Shown here: piece after piece, positions 50,484 to 59,548 of the stretch
Layout of the letters: each line of letters starts with the position of its first letter
Position numbering within the stretch: the first letter of the stretch is position 1
From: Nonomuraea jabiensis
GTDB lineage: Bacteria > Actinomycetota > Actinomycetes > Streptosporangiales > Streptosporangiaceae
Length of the DNA stretch: 64,000 nt
Direction: 5' to 3'
Assembly: GCF_014204795.1 (NCBI RefSeq)
Contig: NZ_JACHMB010000001.1
Location: forward strand, 8,382,501-8,446,500
Notes under the pieces: model-generated
Told to the model about the DNA's origin: nothing
Seen by the model: the letters and a program-made list of their open reading frames with translations, nothing else
Database searches by the model: none
Made by a program: the position numbers and the translations under genes

Positions 50484-53108
50484 GTGTCCCGGGAAGATCC
50501 GCATGACCTGCTGGCCATGGTCTTCGCGAGACCCCGGGAGGCCCTGGCGGCCGCCAGGGCGCTGCTGGCCGACGGGAGCGGGCCGTACGAGTCCTCGATC
50601 GCCAGGCAGGCGCTCGGGATCCTGCACCGCGAGTTCGGCGACCTCGAGGCGGCCATCGGGGAGCTGCGGCATGCCGTGCGCCTGGCACGGCGCTCCGGCT
50701 CGGCCGACCGCGAGACCGACGTGCTGGCCACGCTGGGCATCGCGCTGCTGCAGTCCGGACGTACGCGGGCGGGCCTGTCGGCGCTCGACCGGGCCGCGAC
50801 ACGGGCGGACGGCACGCGGGCGGACGGAACGACGAGGGCGCGGGTGCTGTTCCGCCGCGCGGGCGCCCGGTGGATCCTGGGCCGGCACGGGCCGGCCCTC
50901 GACGACCTGCGCGACGCGGTGCCCGCGCTGCTGGCGGCCCGCGACACGGTGTGGGCGGCGCGGGCGCTGACCCTGCGCGGGCACGTCCAGCTCGCCCTCG
51001 GCGCCGTCCAGCCCGCCGACGCCGACTTCCGCACGGCGCAGGACATGCTGGGCCCTACCAGGCAGGAGCACGACTCGGCGGTGGCCGTCCAGAACCGCGG
51101 GGTCGCCGCGTTCCGCACGGGCGATCTGCCCGCGGCGCTCGCCCTGCTGGACGAGGCGGAGCGGCGCTTCCACGCGCTCGGCACGCCGATGTTCGACCTG
51201 GTCGGCGACCGGTGCGCGGTCCTGCTCGCCGCCGGGCTGGCCCGCGACGCGCTGGAGCACGCGGACGGAGGGCTGCGGCTGCTGGCCCGGCTGCGCGGCC
51301 AGGCGACCCGGCGCGCCGAGCTGCTGCTCATCGCCGCCCGCGCCGCCCTGCAGAGCGGCGACCCGGCCACCGCCGGCGAGCGGGCGGGGGAGGCCCGCCG
51401 GCTGTTCGCCCGCCAGCACCGCGCGTGGTGGTCCGAGCACGCCCGCCTGATCGTCCTGCAGGCCGAGCACGCCACCCCGGGCGCCCCGGCGCGGCGGGCC
51501 GCGCTGGGCGAGGCCCGGCGGCTCGCCGCGCGGCTGGCCGGGCTGGGGTCACCGGAGGTGTGGCAGGCCCACCTGGTGGCGGGACGGATCGCGCTCGCCC
51601 TGGGCGAACCGGGCGTGGCCGAGCGGCACCTCGCCAGGGCCGCCGACGTCCGGCACAAGGGCCCCGCCACCTCCCGGGCGGGCGGCTGGCTGGCCGAGGC
51701 GCTCCGGGCGGAGGCGGCCGGGGAGCCGCGCCGCCTGCTGCACGCCTGCCGGGCCGGTCTGGCGCTCATCGAGGAGCACCGGCTCACGTTCGGCTCCTCG
51801 GAGCTGCACGCGCTGGCCACCGCCCAGGGCGCGGAGCTGGTCACGCTCGCCCAGCGGCACCTGCTGCGCATGGGGCGGCCCCGCCGGCTCCTGGCCTGGA
51901 CGGAGCGCTGGCGGGCCACCTCGCTCGCCGTGCCGGCCGTGAGCCCGCCCGAGGACGGCGAGCTCCTGGCCCGGCTCGCCGCCCTGCGGCAGGCCGAGCA
52001 CCTGCTGGCCCAGGCCCGCCAGGACGGCGCCGCCTCCGCCGCGGCCCTGGAGCGCGACCGCAGCCGCCTGGAGTCCCGCGTGCGGTCCGCCACGCTCCAG
52101 GCCAAGGGGCGTTCGCGCGGCGAGCGCGAGCGCCGCGACGACGACCGGACCGGGCGGCTCCTCGACGCCCTCGGCGGGGGCCGGCTGGCCGAGCTGGTCG
52201 CGGTGGACGGCACGCTGCACGTCCTGCTCTGTGGCGACGGCACCGTGCGCCGCCACACCGCAGGCCCCATGGACCGGGCCGTCGCGGAGGTCGAGTTCGC
52301 CCGCTCCAGGCTGCGCCGCCTCGCCTACGAACGCGACCCCGACCGGGGCGAGCTCCACGACCTGGGCGCCCGGCTGGAGCGGGCGGTGCTCGGCCCGGTC
52401 GCGGACCTGCTCGGCGGTCTGTCCGGCGGGGCGGCGCCGCTGGTCGTGGTTCCCCCCAGCACCCTGCACACCATCCCCTGGGGTCTGCTGCCGTCCCTGC
52501 GCCGCCGGCCCTTCACCGTCGCCCCCTCCGCGGGCGCATGGCTGCGCGCCAGGTCCGCGCCGCGCCCCGACGGCGGCCGCATCGTCCTCGTACGCGGCCC
52601 GGGCGTCGCCCACGCCGACCGCGAGGTACGCGAGATCGCCCGCCTGTACGCCCAGGACGACCGCGAGGTGTCCCTCCTGGAGGCGGGGCGCTCCACCGCG
52701 CCCGCGGTGCTTTCGGCCATCGACGGCAGCCTGCTCGCCCACCTGGCCGCGCACGGCACGTTCCGGGCCGACAGCCCGCTGTTCTCCTCGCTCCACCTCG
52801 ACGACGGCCCCCTGACCGGCTACGACCTCGAACGCCTGCGCCGCGCCCCCCACCACCTCGTCCTGTCCAGCTGCGACTCCGGCCAGATGGCGGCCGTCGG
52901 CGCCGACGAGCTGCTGGGCCTGGCCACCGCCCTGCTCCGCCTCGGCACCGCCGGGATCGTCGCCAGCGTCGTCCCCGTGAACGACGAGACCGCCGTGCCC
53001 GTCATGCTCGGCCTGCACGACGGCCTGCGCCGCGGGCTCGGCCTGGCCGAGGCGCTCTGCCGGGCCAGGGGCGACGACGTGTCGTTCATCGCCATCGGGG
53101 CAGGCTGA
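50484..53108 (+). CDS. TPR-CHAT caspase-like protease
   Basis: An 874-residue protein. About the first 480 residues are helical TPR-like repeats (for example LGILHREFGDLEAAIGELRH, GVAAFRTGDLPAALALLDEA), then a linker with a charged coiled coil (about 495-560), then a C-terminal CHAT domain (about 590-874). The catalytic dyad is intact: His757 (LAHLAAHGTF) and Cys797 (LSSCDSGQ), with DSPLFSSLHLDDG in the substrate-pocket region. CHAT proteins are caspase/separase-family peptidases; known examples act in bacterial regulated death and antiphage defence. The start GTG 50484 follows a -10 box closely. It is divergent from the S8-ECF operon and 110 nt before the terpene-synthase-like gene. Confidence 0.9.
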   Translation: MSREDPHDLLAMVFARPREALAAARALLADGSGPYESSIARQALGILHREFGDLEAAIGELRHAVRLARRSGSADRETDVLATLGIALLQSGRTRAGLSALDRAATRADGTRADGTTRARVLFRRAGARWILGRHGPALDDLRDAVPALLAARDTVWAARALTLRGHVQLALGAVQPADADFRTAQDMLGPTRQEHDSAVAVQNRGVAAFRTGDLPAALALLDEAERRFHALGTPMFDLVGDRCAVLLAAGLARDALEHADGGLRLLARLRGQATRRAELLLIAARAALQSGDPATAGERAGEARRLFARQHRAWWSEHARLIVLQAEHATPGAPARRAALGEARRLAARLAGLGSPEVWQAHLVAGRIALALGEPGVAERHLARAADVRHKGPATSRAGGWLAEALRAEAAGEPRRLLHACRAGLALIEEHRLTFGSSELHALATAQGAELVTLAQRHLLRMGRPRRLLAWTERWRATSLAVPAVSPPEDGELLARLAALRQAEHLLAQARQDGAASAAALERDRSRLESRVRSATLQAKGRSRGERERRDDDRTGRLLDALGGGRLAELVAVDGTLHVLLCGDGTVRRHTAGPMDRAVAEVEFARSRLRRLAYERDPDRGELHDLGARLERAVLGPVADLLGGLSGGAAPLVVVPPSTLHTIPWGLLPSLRRRPFTVAPSAGAWLRARSAPRPDGGRIVLVRGPGVAHADREVREIARLYAQDDREVSLLEAGRSTAPAVLSAIDGSLLAHLAAHGTFRADSPLFSSLHLDDGPLTGYDLERLRRAPHHLVLSSCDSGQMAAVGADELLGLATALLRLGTAGIVASVVPVNDETAVPVMLGLHDGLRRGLGLAEALCRARGDDVSFIAIGAG

Positions 53109-53218
53109 TCGGGCCATTGATGGGAAGCGCGCGATCATGAAACAATTCCCTAACAGATGGGTATCGGGGTTTGGGGGACGGTCGCCCATGATCCGCGAGC
53201 TGATCGAGCGGCCCTAGG

Positions 53219-54070
53219 ATGGCGGACGACGGGCTGGACGAGGCGTTCGAGCTCGGCAGGACCTGCGCGCTGGCCGCCGAATGCGGCCGGGACCTGCGGC
53301 GCTGCGCCCAGATGTACGGCGGGCTGTTCCCCGCGGCGGCCTTCGGCGCCGAGTCCTACGCCGCCCTGACCCTCTCCACGGCCTTCAGCGCCCCCTGGGC
53401 CAGCGCCGAGCGCCTGAAGGTGGCCAACCGGGCCGCCCTGTGGGTCCTGGCCGTGGACCGCCTCGTGGACCACACCGCCACCACCCGCGAGCAGGTCGAC
53501 CGGCTGATCCGCGAATGCCTGTCGGTCGCCGACGGCGCCGTGCCCCGCACGGCGGCCACCCGCTTCCTGGCCGACCTGCGCGACGAGCTGGACACCGTCA
53601 AGGAGTTCGGCGAGCTGCGGTGGATCTGGCGTGACCAGCTCGCCGAGACGCTGACCGGAATGGGCCGGGCGTGGGTGTGGCGGGACACGCGGGCCGTCCT
53701 GACGCTGGAGCGCTTTCTCGACAACGCCGACAGCCGCGGCTCCTGCTTCGTGGACGTCTCGCACTGGATCTACACCGCCGACGACTGGGCCAGGACCCAC
53801 CTGGAGGACCTGCGGGCGGTCAGCAGGCAGGTCCAGCGCTACCTGCACCTGCTCGGCGACATGGCCTCCTACCGCAGGGACATGAGCTGGGGCGACCTGA
53901 ACGTCCTGGCGCTCGGCGTCAGCCGCGCCGAGGTCACCGAGGCGATGGCCGCCCTGGCCCGCCAGGCCGCCGGGCTCATCGAGCCGGTACGGGCCGGCAG
54001 CCCCCGCACCGCCGCCTACCTGCGCCGACAGATCGGCTTCAACGCGGGTTTCGTCGGTATTTCGGGCTGA
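53219..54070 (+). CDS. Class I terpene-synthase-like protein
   Basis: A 283-residue helical protein. A DxxxD motif, DRLVD, lies at 80-84 and the late motif GDMASYRRD at 213-221 matches the NSE triad pattern (N/D)DxxSxxxE with Gly for Asn and Asp for Glu, followed by GDLN. An Arg near 173 sits where the pyrophosphate-sensing Arg is found. This fits non-canonical bacterial class I terpene cyclases that use DxxxD, but the motifs are degenerate and the length is short, so activity is uncertain. It follows the CHAT gene by 110 nt on the same strand. There is no prenyltransferase or P450 gene adjacent. Confidence 0.62.
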   Translation: MADDGLDEAFELGRTCALAAECGRDLRRCAQMYGGLFPAAAFGAESYAALTLSTAFSAPWASAERLKVANRAALWVLAVDRLVDHTATTREQVDRLIRECLSVADGAVPRTAATRFLADLRDELDTVKEFGELRWIWRDQLAETLTGMGRAWVWRDTRAVLTLERFLDNADSRGSCFVDVSHWIYTADDWARTHLEDLRAVSRQVQRYLHLLGDMASYRRDMSWGDLNVLALGVSRAEVTEAMAALARQAAGLIEPVRAGSPRTAAYLRRQIGFNAGFVGISG

Positions 54071-54200
54071 GGACGGGCACGCTAATGTGCCTGTCGGATT
54101 CCCTGACAGACCGGCTTGACAGATTGACCGTCAGATCTACGAATAAGGGCGCGCCGGGCGACAAAACGTGACATTTTGATTCTTGTAAAAGATTGCGGCT

Positions 54201-54229
54201 TGAGTGGAAAATGTGGCGTTGCTAGGGTG
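54201..54229 (+). promoter_or_regulatory. Promoter of the CvnD-type GTPase gene
   Basis: TTGAGT (54201-54206), a 17-bp spacer and TAGGGT (54224-54229) are a good housekeeping promoter. It gives a leader of about 108 nt before ATG 54344. Confidence 0.65.
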
Positions 54230-54343
54230 TCTGGATGCCAGGCATGTGGAGCGACCTTCTCAACACACCTTGACAGGTACCACTGACCACGGCACCTCAG
54301 GGGCGGGGTTGCGCATGCGCGGGAGAGGTACAGGCGGTGCTGG

Positions 54344-54937
54344 ATGGAATTCGGTCGCTCTGACCGTTGGCGGCTGCCGACCGCGATCAAGATCTTGATC
54401 GCGGGGGGTTTCGGTGCGGGCAAGACCACCATGGTCGGCGCCGTGTCCGAGACCCGGCCATTGCGTACGGAAGAGGCGCTCACCCAGGTAGGGAGCCACA
54501 TCGACGACCTGTCGGGCGTCGAGAGGAAGCTCACCACCACCGTCGCCATGGACTTCGGCCGCATCACCATCGCCAACGACTACATGCTCTACCTGTTCGG
54601 CACGCCCGGCCAGGAGCGGTTCTGGTTCGTGTGGGACGAACTGGCCATGGGCGCTCTCGGCGCCGTCGTGCTGGCCGACACCCGCCGCCTCGACGACTGC
54701 TTCCCGGCCGTCGACTACTTCGAGAAGCGCGAGCAGCCGTTCATCGTGGCGCTCAACTGCTTCGACGGCTCGACGCCGTTCACGGTCGGCGAGGTGCGCT
54801 CGGCGATCGGCCTGGAGCCGGAGATCCCCATCGTGCGCTGCGACGCCCGCAAGAAGGACTCGGGCCGGGAAGTGCTCATCACGCTCGTCGAGCACGCGAT
54901 GCGCATGGGGGCCTCGCCCGTCGGGACCATGTCGTGA
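54344..54937 (+). CDS. Conservon-type (CvnD) Ras-like GTPase, orphan
   Basis: A 197-residue small GTPase of the ATP/GTP-binding group found as the last gene of actinomycete conservons. The P-loop is GGFGAGKT (21-28), switch II is LFGTPGQERFWFVW, and the nucleotide-base motif is ALNCFD in place of NKxD. In conservons it is preceded by a histidine-kinase-like CvnA, roadblock CvnB and DUF742 CvnC, which together form a membrane-linked signalling complex. None of these is present here, so this copy must work with partners encoded elsewhere or differently. It has its own promoter at 54201-54229. Confidence 0.92.
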   Translation: MEFGRSDRWRLPTAIKILIAGGFGAGKTTMVGAVSETRPLRTEEALTQVGSHIDDLSGVERKLTTTVAMDFGRITIANDYMLYLFGTPGQERFWFVWDELAMGALGAVVLADTRRLDDCFPAVDYFEKREQPFIVALNCFDGSTPFTVGEVRSAIGLEPEIPIVRCDARKKDSGREVLITLVEHAMRMGASPVGTMS

Positions 54938-54961
54938 CCATGACCGGCTAACCTTTTGGCG

Positions 54962-55432
54962 ATGGAGGAGATCGACCGCCGGATCGTCACGCTGCTCGCC
55001 CGCGACGGCCGCATGAGCTTCACCGACCTGGCCAGGGAGACCGGGCTCTCGGTCTCGGCGGTGCACCAGCGCGTACGCCGCCTGGAAAAGCGCGGGGTCG
55101 TGCGCGGCTACGCCGCGATCATCGACCATGAGGCGGTCGGGCTGCCGCTGACCGCGTTCGTGTCGATCAAGCCGATCGACCCGGCCGCGCCCGACGACGC
55201 CCCCGAGCGGCTGGCCCACCTGACGGCCATCGAGGCGTGCCACAGCGTGGCGGGCGACGAGAGCTACATCCTCAAGGTCCGCGTGGCCTCCCCGACGGCG
55301 CTGGAGGACCTGCTGCAGCAGATCCGCGCCTCGGCCAACGTCTCGACCCGCACCACGGTGGTGCTGAGCACCCCGTACGAGCACCGGGCCCCCGAGGTGG
55401 ACGGCGAGCTCCCTTCCGGCCCGGACGCCTGA
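54962..55432 (+). CDS. Lrp/AsnC family transcriptional regulator
   Basis: A 156-residue protein. The helix-turn-helix (about 15-55) reads MSFTDLARETGLSVSAVHQR, followed by the RAM ligand-binding domain (about 65-145) with GDESYILKVRVAS. These regulators form octamers and sense amino acids. The ATG at 54962 follows the GTPase gene by 24 nt, so they may be co-transcribed. The effector is unknown. Confidence 0.92.
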   Translation: MEEIDRRIVTLLARDGRMSFTDLARETGLSVSAVHQRVRRLEKRGVVRGYAAIIDHEAVGLPLTAFVSIKPIDPAAPDDAPERLAHLTAIEACHSVAGDESYILKVRVASPTALEDLLQQIRASANVSTRTTVVLSTPYEHRAPEVDGELPSGPDA

Positions 55433-55473
55433 CCACCCACCCCGGCATCGCCACGACCCGATCAGGGGGCGCC

Positions 55474-56460
55474 TCAGCCCCGGCCAGGCGGCTCGTAGCG
55501 GGCGCGCAGGCGGGCCTTGGCACCCTCGGCCGCCCCCAGGTGCTCCAGGCCGAGCAGGCCCGCGCCCACGATCGGGGGCAGGTCGGCCAGCACCGGCTTC
55601 GCCCGCGGCGTCCGCACCGCGAAGGACGAGTCCAGCAGCGACGTCAGCAGCGGATCGCGGGCCGTCAGCATGCCCCCGCCCAGCACCACCTCGGTCGGCG
55701 TCTCCAGCAGGCCGAGGCGGCGCAGGCACACCTCCGCCATCACCGTCACCTCATCCGCCTGCCGCTCCACCAGCGACCTGGCCACCGCGTCCCCGTCCCC
55801 GGCCGCCGCGAGCACGCCCGGCGACAGCTCGTGCAGCAGCTCCTCGCTCACGCGGCCGAAGTGCACCTCCAGCACGAGCTCCGCGACCGTCGCCGTGCCG
55901 AAGTGGGAGGTGATCAGCCCGGTCAGCGTGGTCGGCACGCCGCGCCCGTCCTCGGCGCGGACCGCGTGCCACAGCGCCTCCTCCGCCAGGCCCTGGCCGC
56001 CGCCCCAGTCGCCGCTGATGCGCCCGAGGGCGGGGAAGCGGGCCACCGCGCCCGTGGGGGAGACGCCGACCGCGTTGATGCCGGCCCCGCACACCACCGC
56101 CACCCCCCACGCGGCCGACGCCCCGGCCCGCAGGAGCGCGAAGGTGTCGTTGCGCACCACCACGTCCGGGCCGAACCCCCTGGCCGCGAACTCCCGCGCC
56201 AGTGCCTCCTCCTCGACCGGCAGGTCCGCCCCCGCCAGGCACGCCGACACGTGGTCGAACCCGCCCTCGGGCACCACCTCCGGATCCAGCGCGTCGAGAG
56301 CGCTCCGCACCACGCCCACCGCCGCCGCCACCCCGTCGCGCTGCGGCGCGAACGGCCCCGAGCGGCCCGTGGCGAGCACCTCGCCGTGCTCCGAGACCAC
56401 CGCCACGTCGGTCTTGCTGTTGCCGCCGTCCACCGCCAGCACGAGCCGCGGGCGCCCCAC
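55474..56460 (-). CDS. BadF/BadG-type ATPase, probable N-acetylglucosamine kinase
   Basis: A 328-residue protein of the ASKHA fold. N-terminal phosphate loop LVLAVDGGNSKTDVAVV, later GAGINAVGV (about 128) and ISGDWGGGQGLAEEAL, and the adenosine region VLGGGML. Related proteins are N-acetylglucosamine kinases (NagK-like). It is the last gene of the sugar operon, sharing one base with the stop of the GH4 gene. It would phosphorylate the sugar released from the imported substrate. The GTG at 56460 is the start. Confidence 0.85.
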   Translation of the reverse strand: MGRPRLVLAVDGGNSKTDVAVVSEHGEVLATGRSGPFAPQRDGVAAAVGVVRSALDALDPEVVPEGGFDHVSACLAGADLPVEEEALAREFAARGFGPDVVVRNDTFALLRAGASAAWGVAVVCGAGINAVGVSPTGAVARFPALGRISGDWGGGQGLAEEALWHAVRAEDGRGVPTTLTGLITSHFGTATVAELVLEVHFGRVSEELLHELSPGVLAAAGDGDAVARSLVERQADEVTVMAEVCLRRLGLLETPTEVVLGGGMLTARDPLLTSLLDSSFAVRTPRAKPVLADLPPIVGAGLLGLEHLGAAEGAKARLRARYEPPGRG

Positions 56461-57719
56461 TAGCCCACCGCCCACGGCAGATGCGCGCGGTTCGCCTCGA
56501 GGAGCAGGCCAGTCAGCTCCTCGGCGATCTCGTCCTGCCCGACCAGCGGATGGGCGAGCAGGGCGTCCCGCACCCGGTCCGCGCCGCCGTGCAGCGCCGC
56601 GTCCAGGGCCAGGCGCTCGTACGCGGACACGTGCGCGATCAGCCCGGCGTACAGCGGCTCGACCGGCGGCACCGGCAGCGGCACCGCGCCCCCGGCGCCG
56701 ACGGCCGCGGGCACCTCGATGACCGCCGCGTCGTCGAGGAACGGCAGCGTGCCGCCGTTGCGAACGTTCACAATCTGGACGTCGCCCCGGTCCCCGAGCA
56801 GCGAGGCGATCAGCGCCACCGCCGCCTCCGAGTAGAACGCCCCGCCGCGCTCCGACAGCAGCTCCGGCTTGGTCACCACGGCCGGGTCGGCGTACATCTC
56901 CAGCAGCCGCCGCTCCAGCGCCGCCACCTCGGCCGCCCGCGACGGCTTGGCGCGCTGCTCGCGCACCACGGCGTCGTGCGCGTAGAAGTAGCGCAGGTAG
57001 TAGGAGGGGACCGAGCGCAGCCGCTCCAGCAGCCCGAGCCGCAGCCCCAGGCTGTCGGCGATCTCCTGCCCGTGCGAGCGCAGGATGGCCGGCAGGACGT
57101 CCTCGCCGTCCAGATGGACCGACCGCTCCCAGGTCAGGTGGTTCAGCCCGACGTGGCCGAGCGAGACCCGCGCGGGCTCCACCCCCAGCCAGCCGGCGAA
57201 GCTGCGCTGGAAGCCGATCGCCACGTTGCACAGCCCGATCGCCCGGTGCCCGGCGTCCAAGAGGGCGCGGGTGACGATGCCGACGGGGTTCGTGAAGTCC
57301 ACGATCCACGCCTGCGGCGCGAGCGCGCGTACCACCGAGGCGATCTCCAGCACGACCGGCACCGTGCGCAGCGCCTTGGCCAGCCCGCCCGCGCCCGTCG
57401 TCTCCTGCCCCACGCAGCCGCAGCGCAGCGGCAGCGTCTCGTCCACCTCCCGCGCCGCCTGCCCGCCCACCCTGAGCTGGAACAGCACCACCTGCGCCCC
57501 CGCGACCCCCTCCTCCACCGAGGAGGTGGCCAGCACGCGCGCCGGGTGCCCCGCGTGCGCCAGCATCCGCCGCGACACGCCCGCCACCAGCTCCAGGCGC
57601 GCGGCGTCGGGATCTATCAGGGCGATCTCCGTCACCGGCAGCTCGTCGCGCAATCGCGCGAAGCCGTCGACCAGCTCAGGCGTGTACGTCGAGCCGCCCC
57701 CGACCACGGCCAGTTTCAA
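56460..57719 (-). CDS. GH4 family 6-phospho-beta-glucosidase
   Basis: A 419-residue NAD- and metal-dependent glycosidase. The dinucleotide motif is KLAVVGGGSTYTPEL (residues 2-16), metal ligand Cys164 lies in GLCNVAIGF and the catalytic/ligand region GLNHLTW (His194) follows. Members use a redox-elimination mechanism on 6-phospho-beta-glucosides or related sugars. The TTG at 57719 overlaps the stop of the permease gene by 4 nt (57716-57719), and GGAGTGAAGGG lies upstream. It is paired with an ABC importer rather than a PTS, so phosphorylation must occur after uptake, perhaps by the following kinase. Confidence 0.92.
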   Translation of the reverse strand: MKLAVVGGGSTYTPELVDGFARLRDELPVTEIALIDPDAARLELVAGVSRRMLAHAGHPARVLATSSVEEGVAGAQVVLFQLRVGGQAAREVDETLPLRCGCVGQETTGAGGLAKALRTVPVVLEIASVVRALAPQAWIVDFTNPVGIVTRALLDAGHRAIGLCNVAIGFQRSFAGWLGVEPARVSLGHVGLNHLTWERSVHLDGEDVLPAILRSHGQEIADSLGLRLGLLERLRSVPSYYLRYFYAHDAVVREQRAKPSRAAEVAALERRLLEMYADPAVVTKPELLSERGGAFYSEAAVALIASLLGDRGDVQIVNVRNGGTLPFLDDAAVIEVPAAVGAGGAVPLPVPPVEPLYAGLIAHVSAYERLALDAALHGGADRVRDALLAHPLVGQDEIAEELTGLLLEANRAHLPWAVG

Positions 57720-58621
57720 CCCTTCACTCCCGTCAAAGTCACGCCCTCGATGAACACTCGCTGGGCGAAGAAGAACACGATGATCACCGGTGCGGTCACC
57801 AGCAGCGTGGCGGCCATGGTGAGGTTCCACTGCACGCTGTGGAACGCCTTGAACGTGGCCAGGCCGAGCGACAGCGTCAGGTGGTCCTGCTCGACGCCGG
57901 CGTACAGCAGCGGCCCGTAGTAGTCGTTCCAGCAGTAGAAGAACTGGAACAGGGCGACCGCCGCGATGGCCGGGCGGGCCATCGGCAGGACCACCCTGAC
58001 GAGGGTCGTGAAGTCGGAGCAGCCGTCCACCCTGGCCGCGTCGGTGTAGTCGCGCGGGATCGTGACCAGGAACTGCCGCAGCAGGAAGATCGAGAACGCG
58101 TCCCCGAGCAGCATCGGCAGGATCAGCGGCCACAGGCTGTCCGTCAGCCCCAGCCGCGCCCACACCAGGTAGATCGGCACGGCGATGACCTGCGGCGGCA
58201 GCATCATCGCGGTGATCACCAGCAGGAACGCCAGCCGCCGCCCCGGGAAGCGGAACTTCGCCAGCGCGTACGCCACCGGCACCGACGACACCACCGTGAA
58301 CACCGTCCCGAGCACCGCGTACATGAGCGTGTTGGCCGTCCACCGCAGCAACATCGACTTCTCGAACACCGTGGCGAAGTTGTCCCAGTTCCAGCTGCGC
58401 GGCCACAGGTCGCTGGTGAGCGCCTGCTGGTCGGTCATCAGCGCGGTCAGCCCGATGAACACCACCGGCGCCAGGAACATCAGCGCCAGCGCGACGGCCA
58501 GGGCGTGCGTGGCGATCCACACCAGCACCCGCCGCCTGCGGGCCCGGACGCCGTCCCGCCGGGCGTGCGCCGCCACCGGGCGGGGCGGCGCTGTGCCCGG
58601 GTCGACGATCGTGGCACTCAT
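57716..58621 (-). CDS. ABC sugar permease, MalG type
   Basis: A 301-residue inner membrane permease with six membrane helices after a basic, cytoplasmic N-terminus (about 1-30). The EAA loop is YTDAARVDGCSDFTTLVRVV, which contacts the ATPase. It works with the upstream permease. The ATG (58621) overlaps the preceding stop by 4 nt. No ATP-binding subunit is encoded in the operon, so a shared MsiK-type ATPase is probably used, as in Streptomyces sugar importers. Confidence 0.94.
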   Translation of the reverse strand: MSATIVDPGTAPPRPVAAHARRDGVRARRRRVLVWIATHALAVALALMFLAPVVFIGLTALMTDQQALTSDLWPRSWNWDNFATVFEKSMLLRWTANTLMYAVLGTVFTVVSSVPVAYALAKFRFPGRRLAFLLVITAMMLPPQVIAVPIYLVWARLGLTDSLWPLILPMLLGDAFSIFLLRQFLVTIPRDYTDAARVDGCSDFTTLVRVVLPMARPAIAAVALFQFFYCWNDYYGPLLYAGVEQDHLTLSLGLATFKAFHSVQWNLTMAATLLVTAPVIIVFFFAQRVFIEGVTLTGVKG

Positions 58622-59547
58622 GACGCCTCCTCGGCCCTGCGGAACTGCCGCAGCAGGATCAGCGTGAAGATCATCGAGGTGGCGAACAGGAGCAGCGCGA
58701 GCACGCACGCGTACCCCATGGAGTAGTCGCGGAAGCCGACCTGGAACAGCCACTGCGGCAGCGTCAGCAGCGACTCGTCCGGATAGCCGGGCGAGAACGA
58801 GCTGCCCGGCGAGTCCGTCTCGCCCGAGGCCACCCGGGAGGCGATCATCGCCTGCGTGAAGTACTGCAGGGCGTAGATGACGTTCGTGACCAGGGAGAAC
58901 ATCAGCACGGGCGCGATCGCGGGCAGCGTCACGCTGCGGAACTGCCGCCACGGGCCGGCCCCGTCGATGGCCGCGGCCTCGTACAGGTGCCTGGGCACGT
59001 CCAGGAGCGCCGCCATGAAGATCACGACGAGCTGGCCGCAGCTCCACAGCGACAGCAGCGTCAGGCTCGGCTTCGACCAGGCCGGATCGCCGAACCAGTC
59101 CGGCCCCCGGACGCCGAACAGGGCCAGGAACTGGTTCCACGGTCCGGTCGCCGGGTTCATCAGGAAGACGAACGTGATCGTGCCGGCCGCCATCGGCACC
59201 AGCGACGGCAGGTAGAAGATCGTGCGGAACAGCCCGACGCCGGCCTTGAGCCGCACCACGAGCTGCGCCAGCGCCAGCGAGCACAGCACGGTCGCCGGCA
59301 CCATGATGACCACCAGCCACAGCGTGTTCTTCGCCGAGGTCAGCACCCTGGGGTCCTGGAGCAGGTAACGGTAGTTGTCCAGGCCGGCGAACTCGAGGGT
59401 GTACATGTCGTAGCGGTGGAAGGAGAAGTAGACCGTGGACAGCAGCGGGTAGACGAAGAAGACCGACACCCCGGCGATCCACGGCGACAGCCACACGAGG
59501 GCCCGCAGGCCCTCGCGGCGCCGCCACACGTCAGCGAGCGCGGCCAC
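58618..59547 (-). CDS. ABC sugar permease, MalF type
   Basis: A 309-residue permease with six membrane helices. The EAA loop is YEAAAIDGAGPWRQFRSVTL. A large periplasmic loop lies near residues 235-270. It forms the heterodimeric channel with the MalG-type protein. It begins at GTG 59547, one base after the stop of the solute-binding protein gene, and overlaps the downstream permease by 4 nt. Confidence 0.94.
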   Translation of the reverse strand: MAALADVWRRREGLRALVWLSPWIAGVSVFFVYPLLSTVYFSFHRYDMYTLEFAGLDNYRYLLQDPRVLTSAKNTLWLVVIMVPATVLCSLALAQLVVRLKAGVGLFRTIFYLPSLVPMAAGTITFVFLMNPATGPWNQFLALFGVRGPDWFGDPAWSKPSLTLLSLWSCGQLVVIFMAALLDVPRHLYEAAAIDGAGPWRQFRSVTLPAIAPVLMFSLVTNVIYALQYFTQAMIASRVASGETDSPGSSFSPGYPDESLLTLPQWLFQVGFRDYSMGYACVLALLLFATSMIFTLILLRQFRRAEEAS

Positions 59548-59548
59548 C

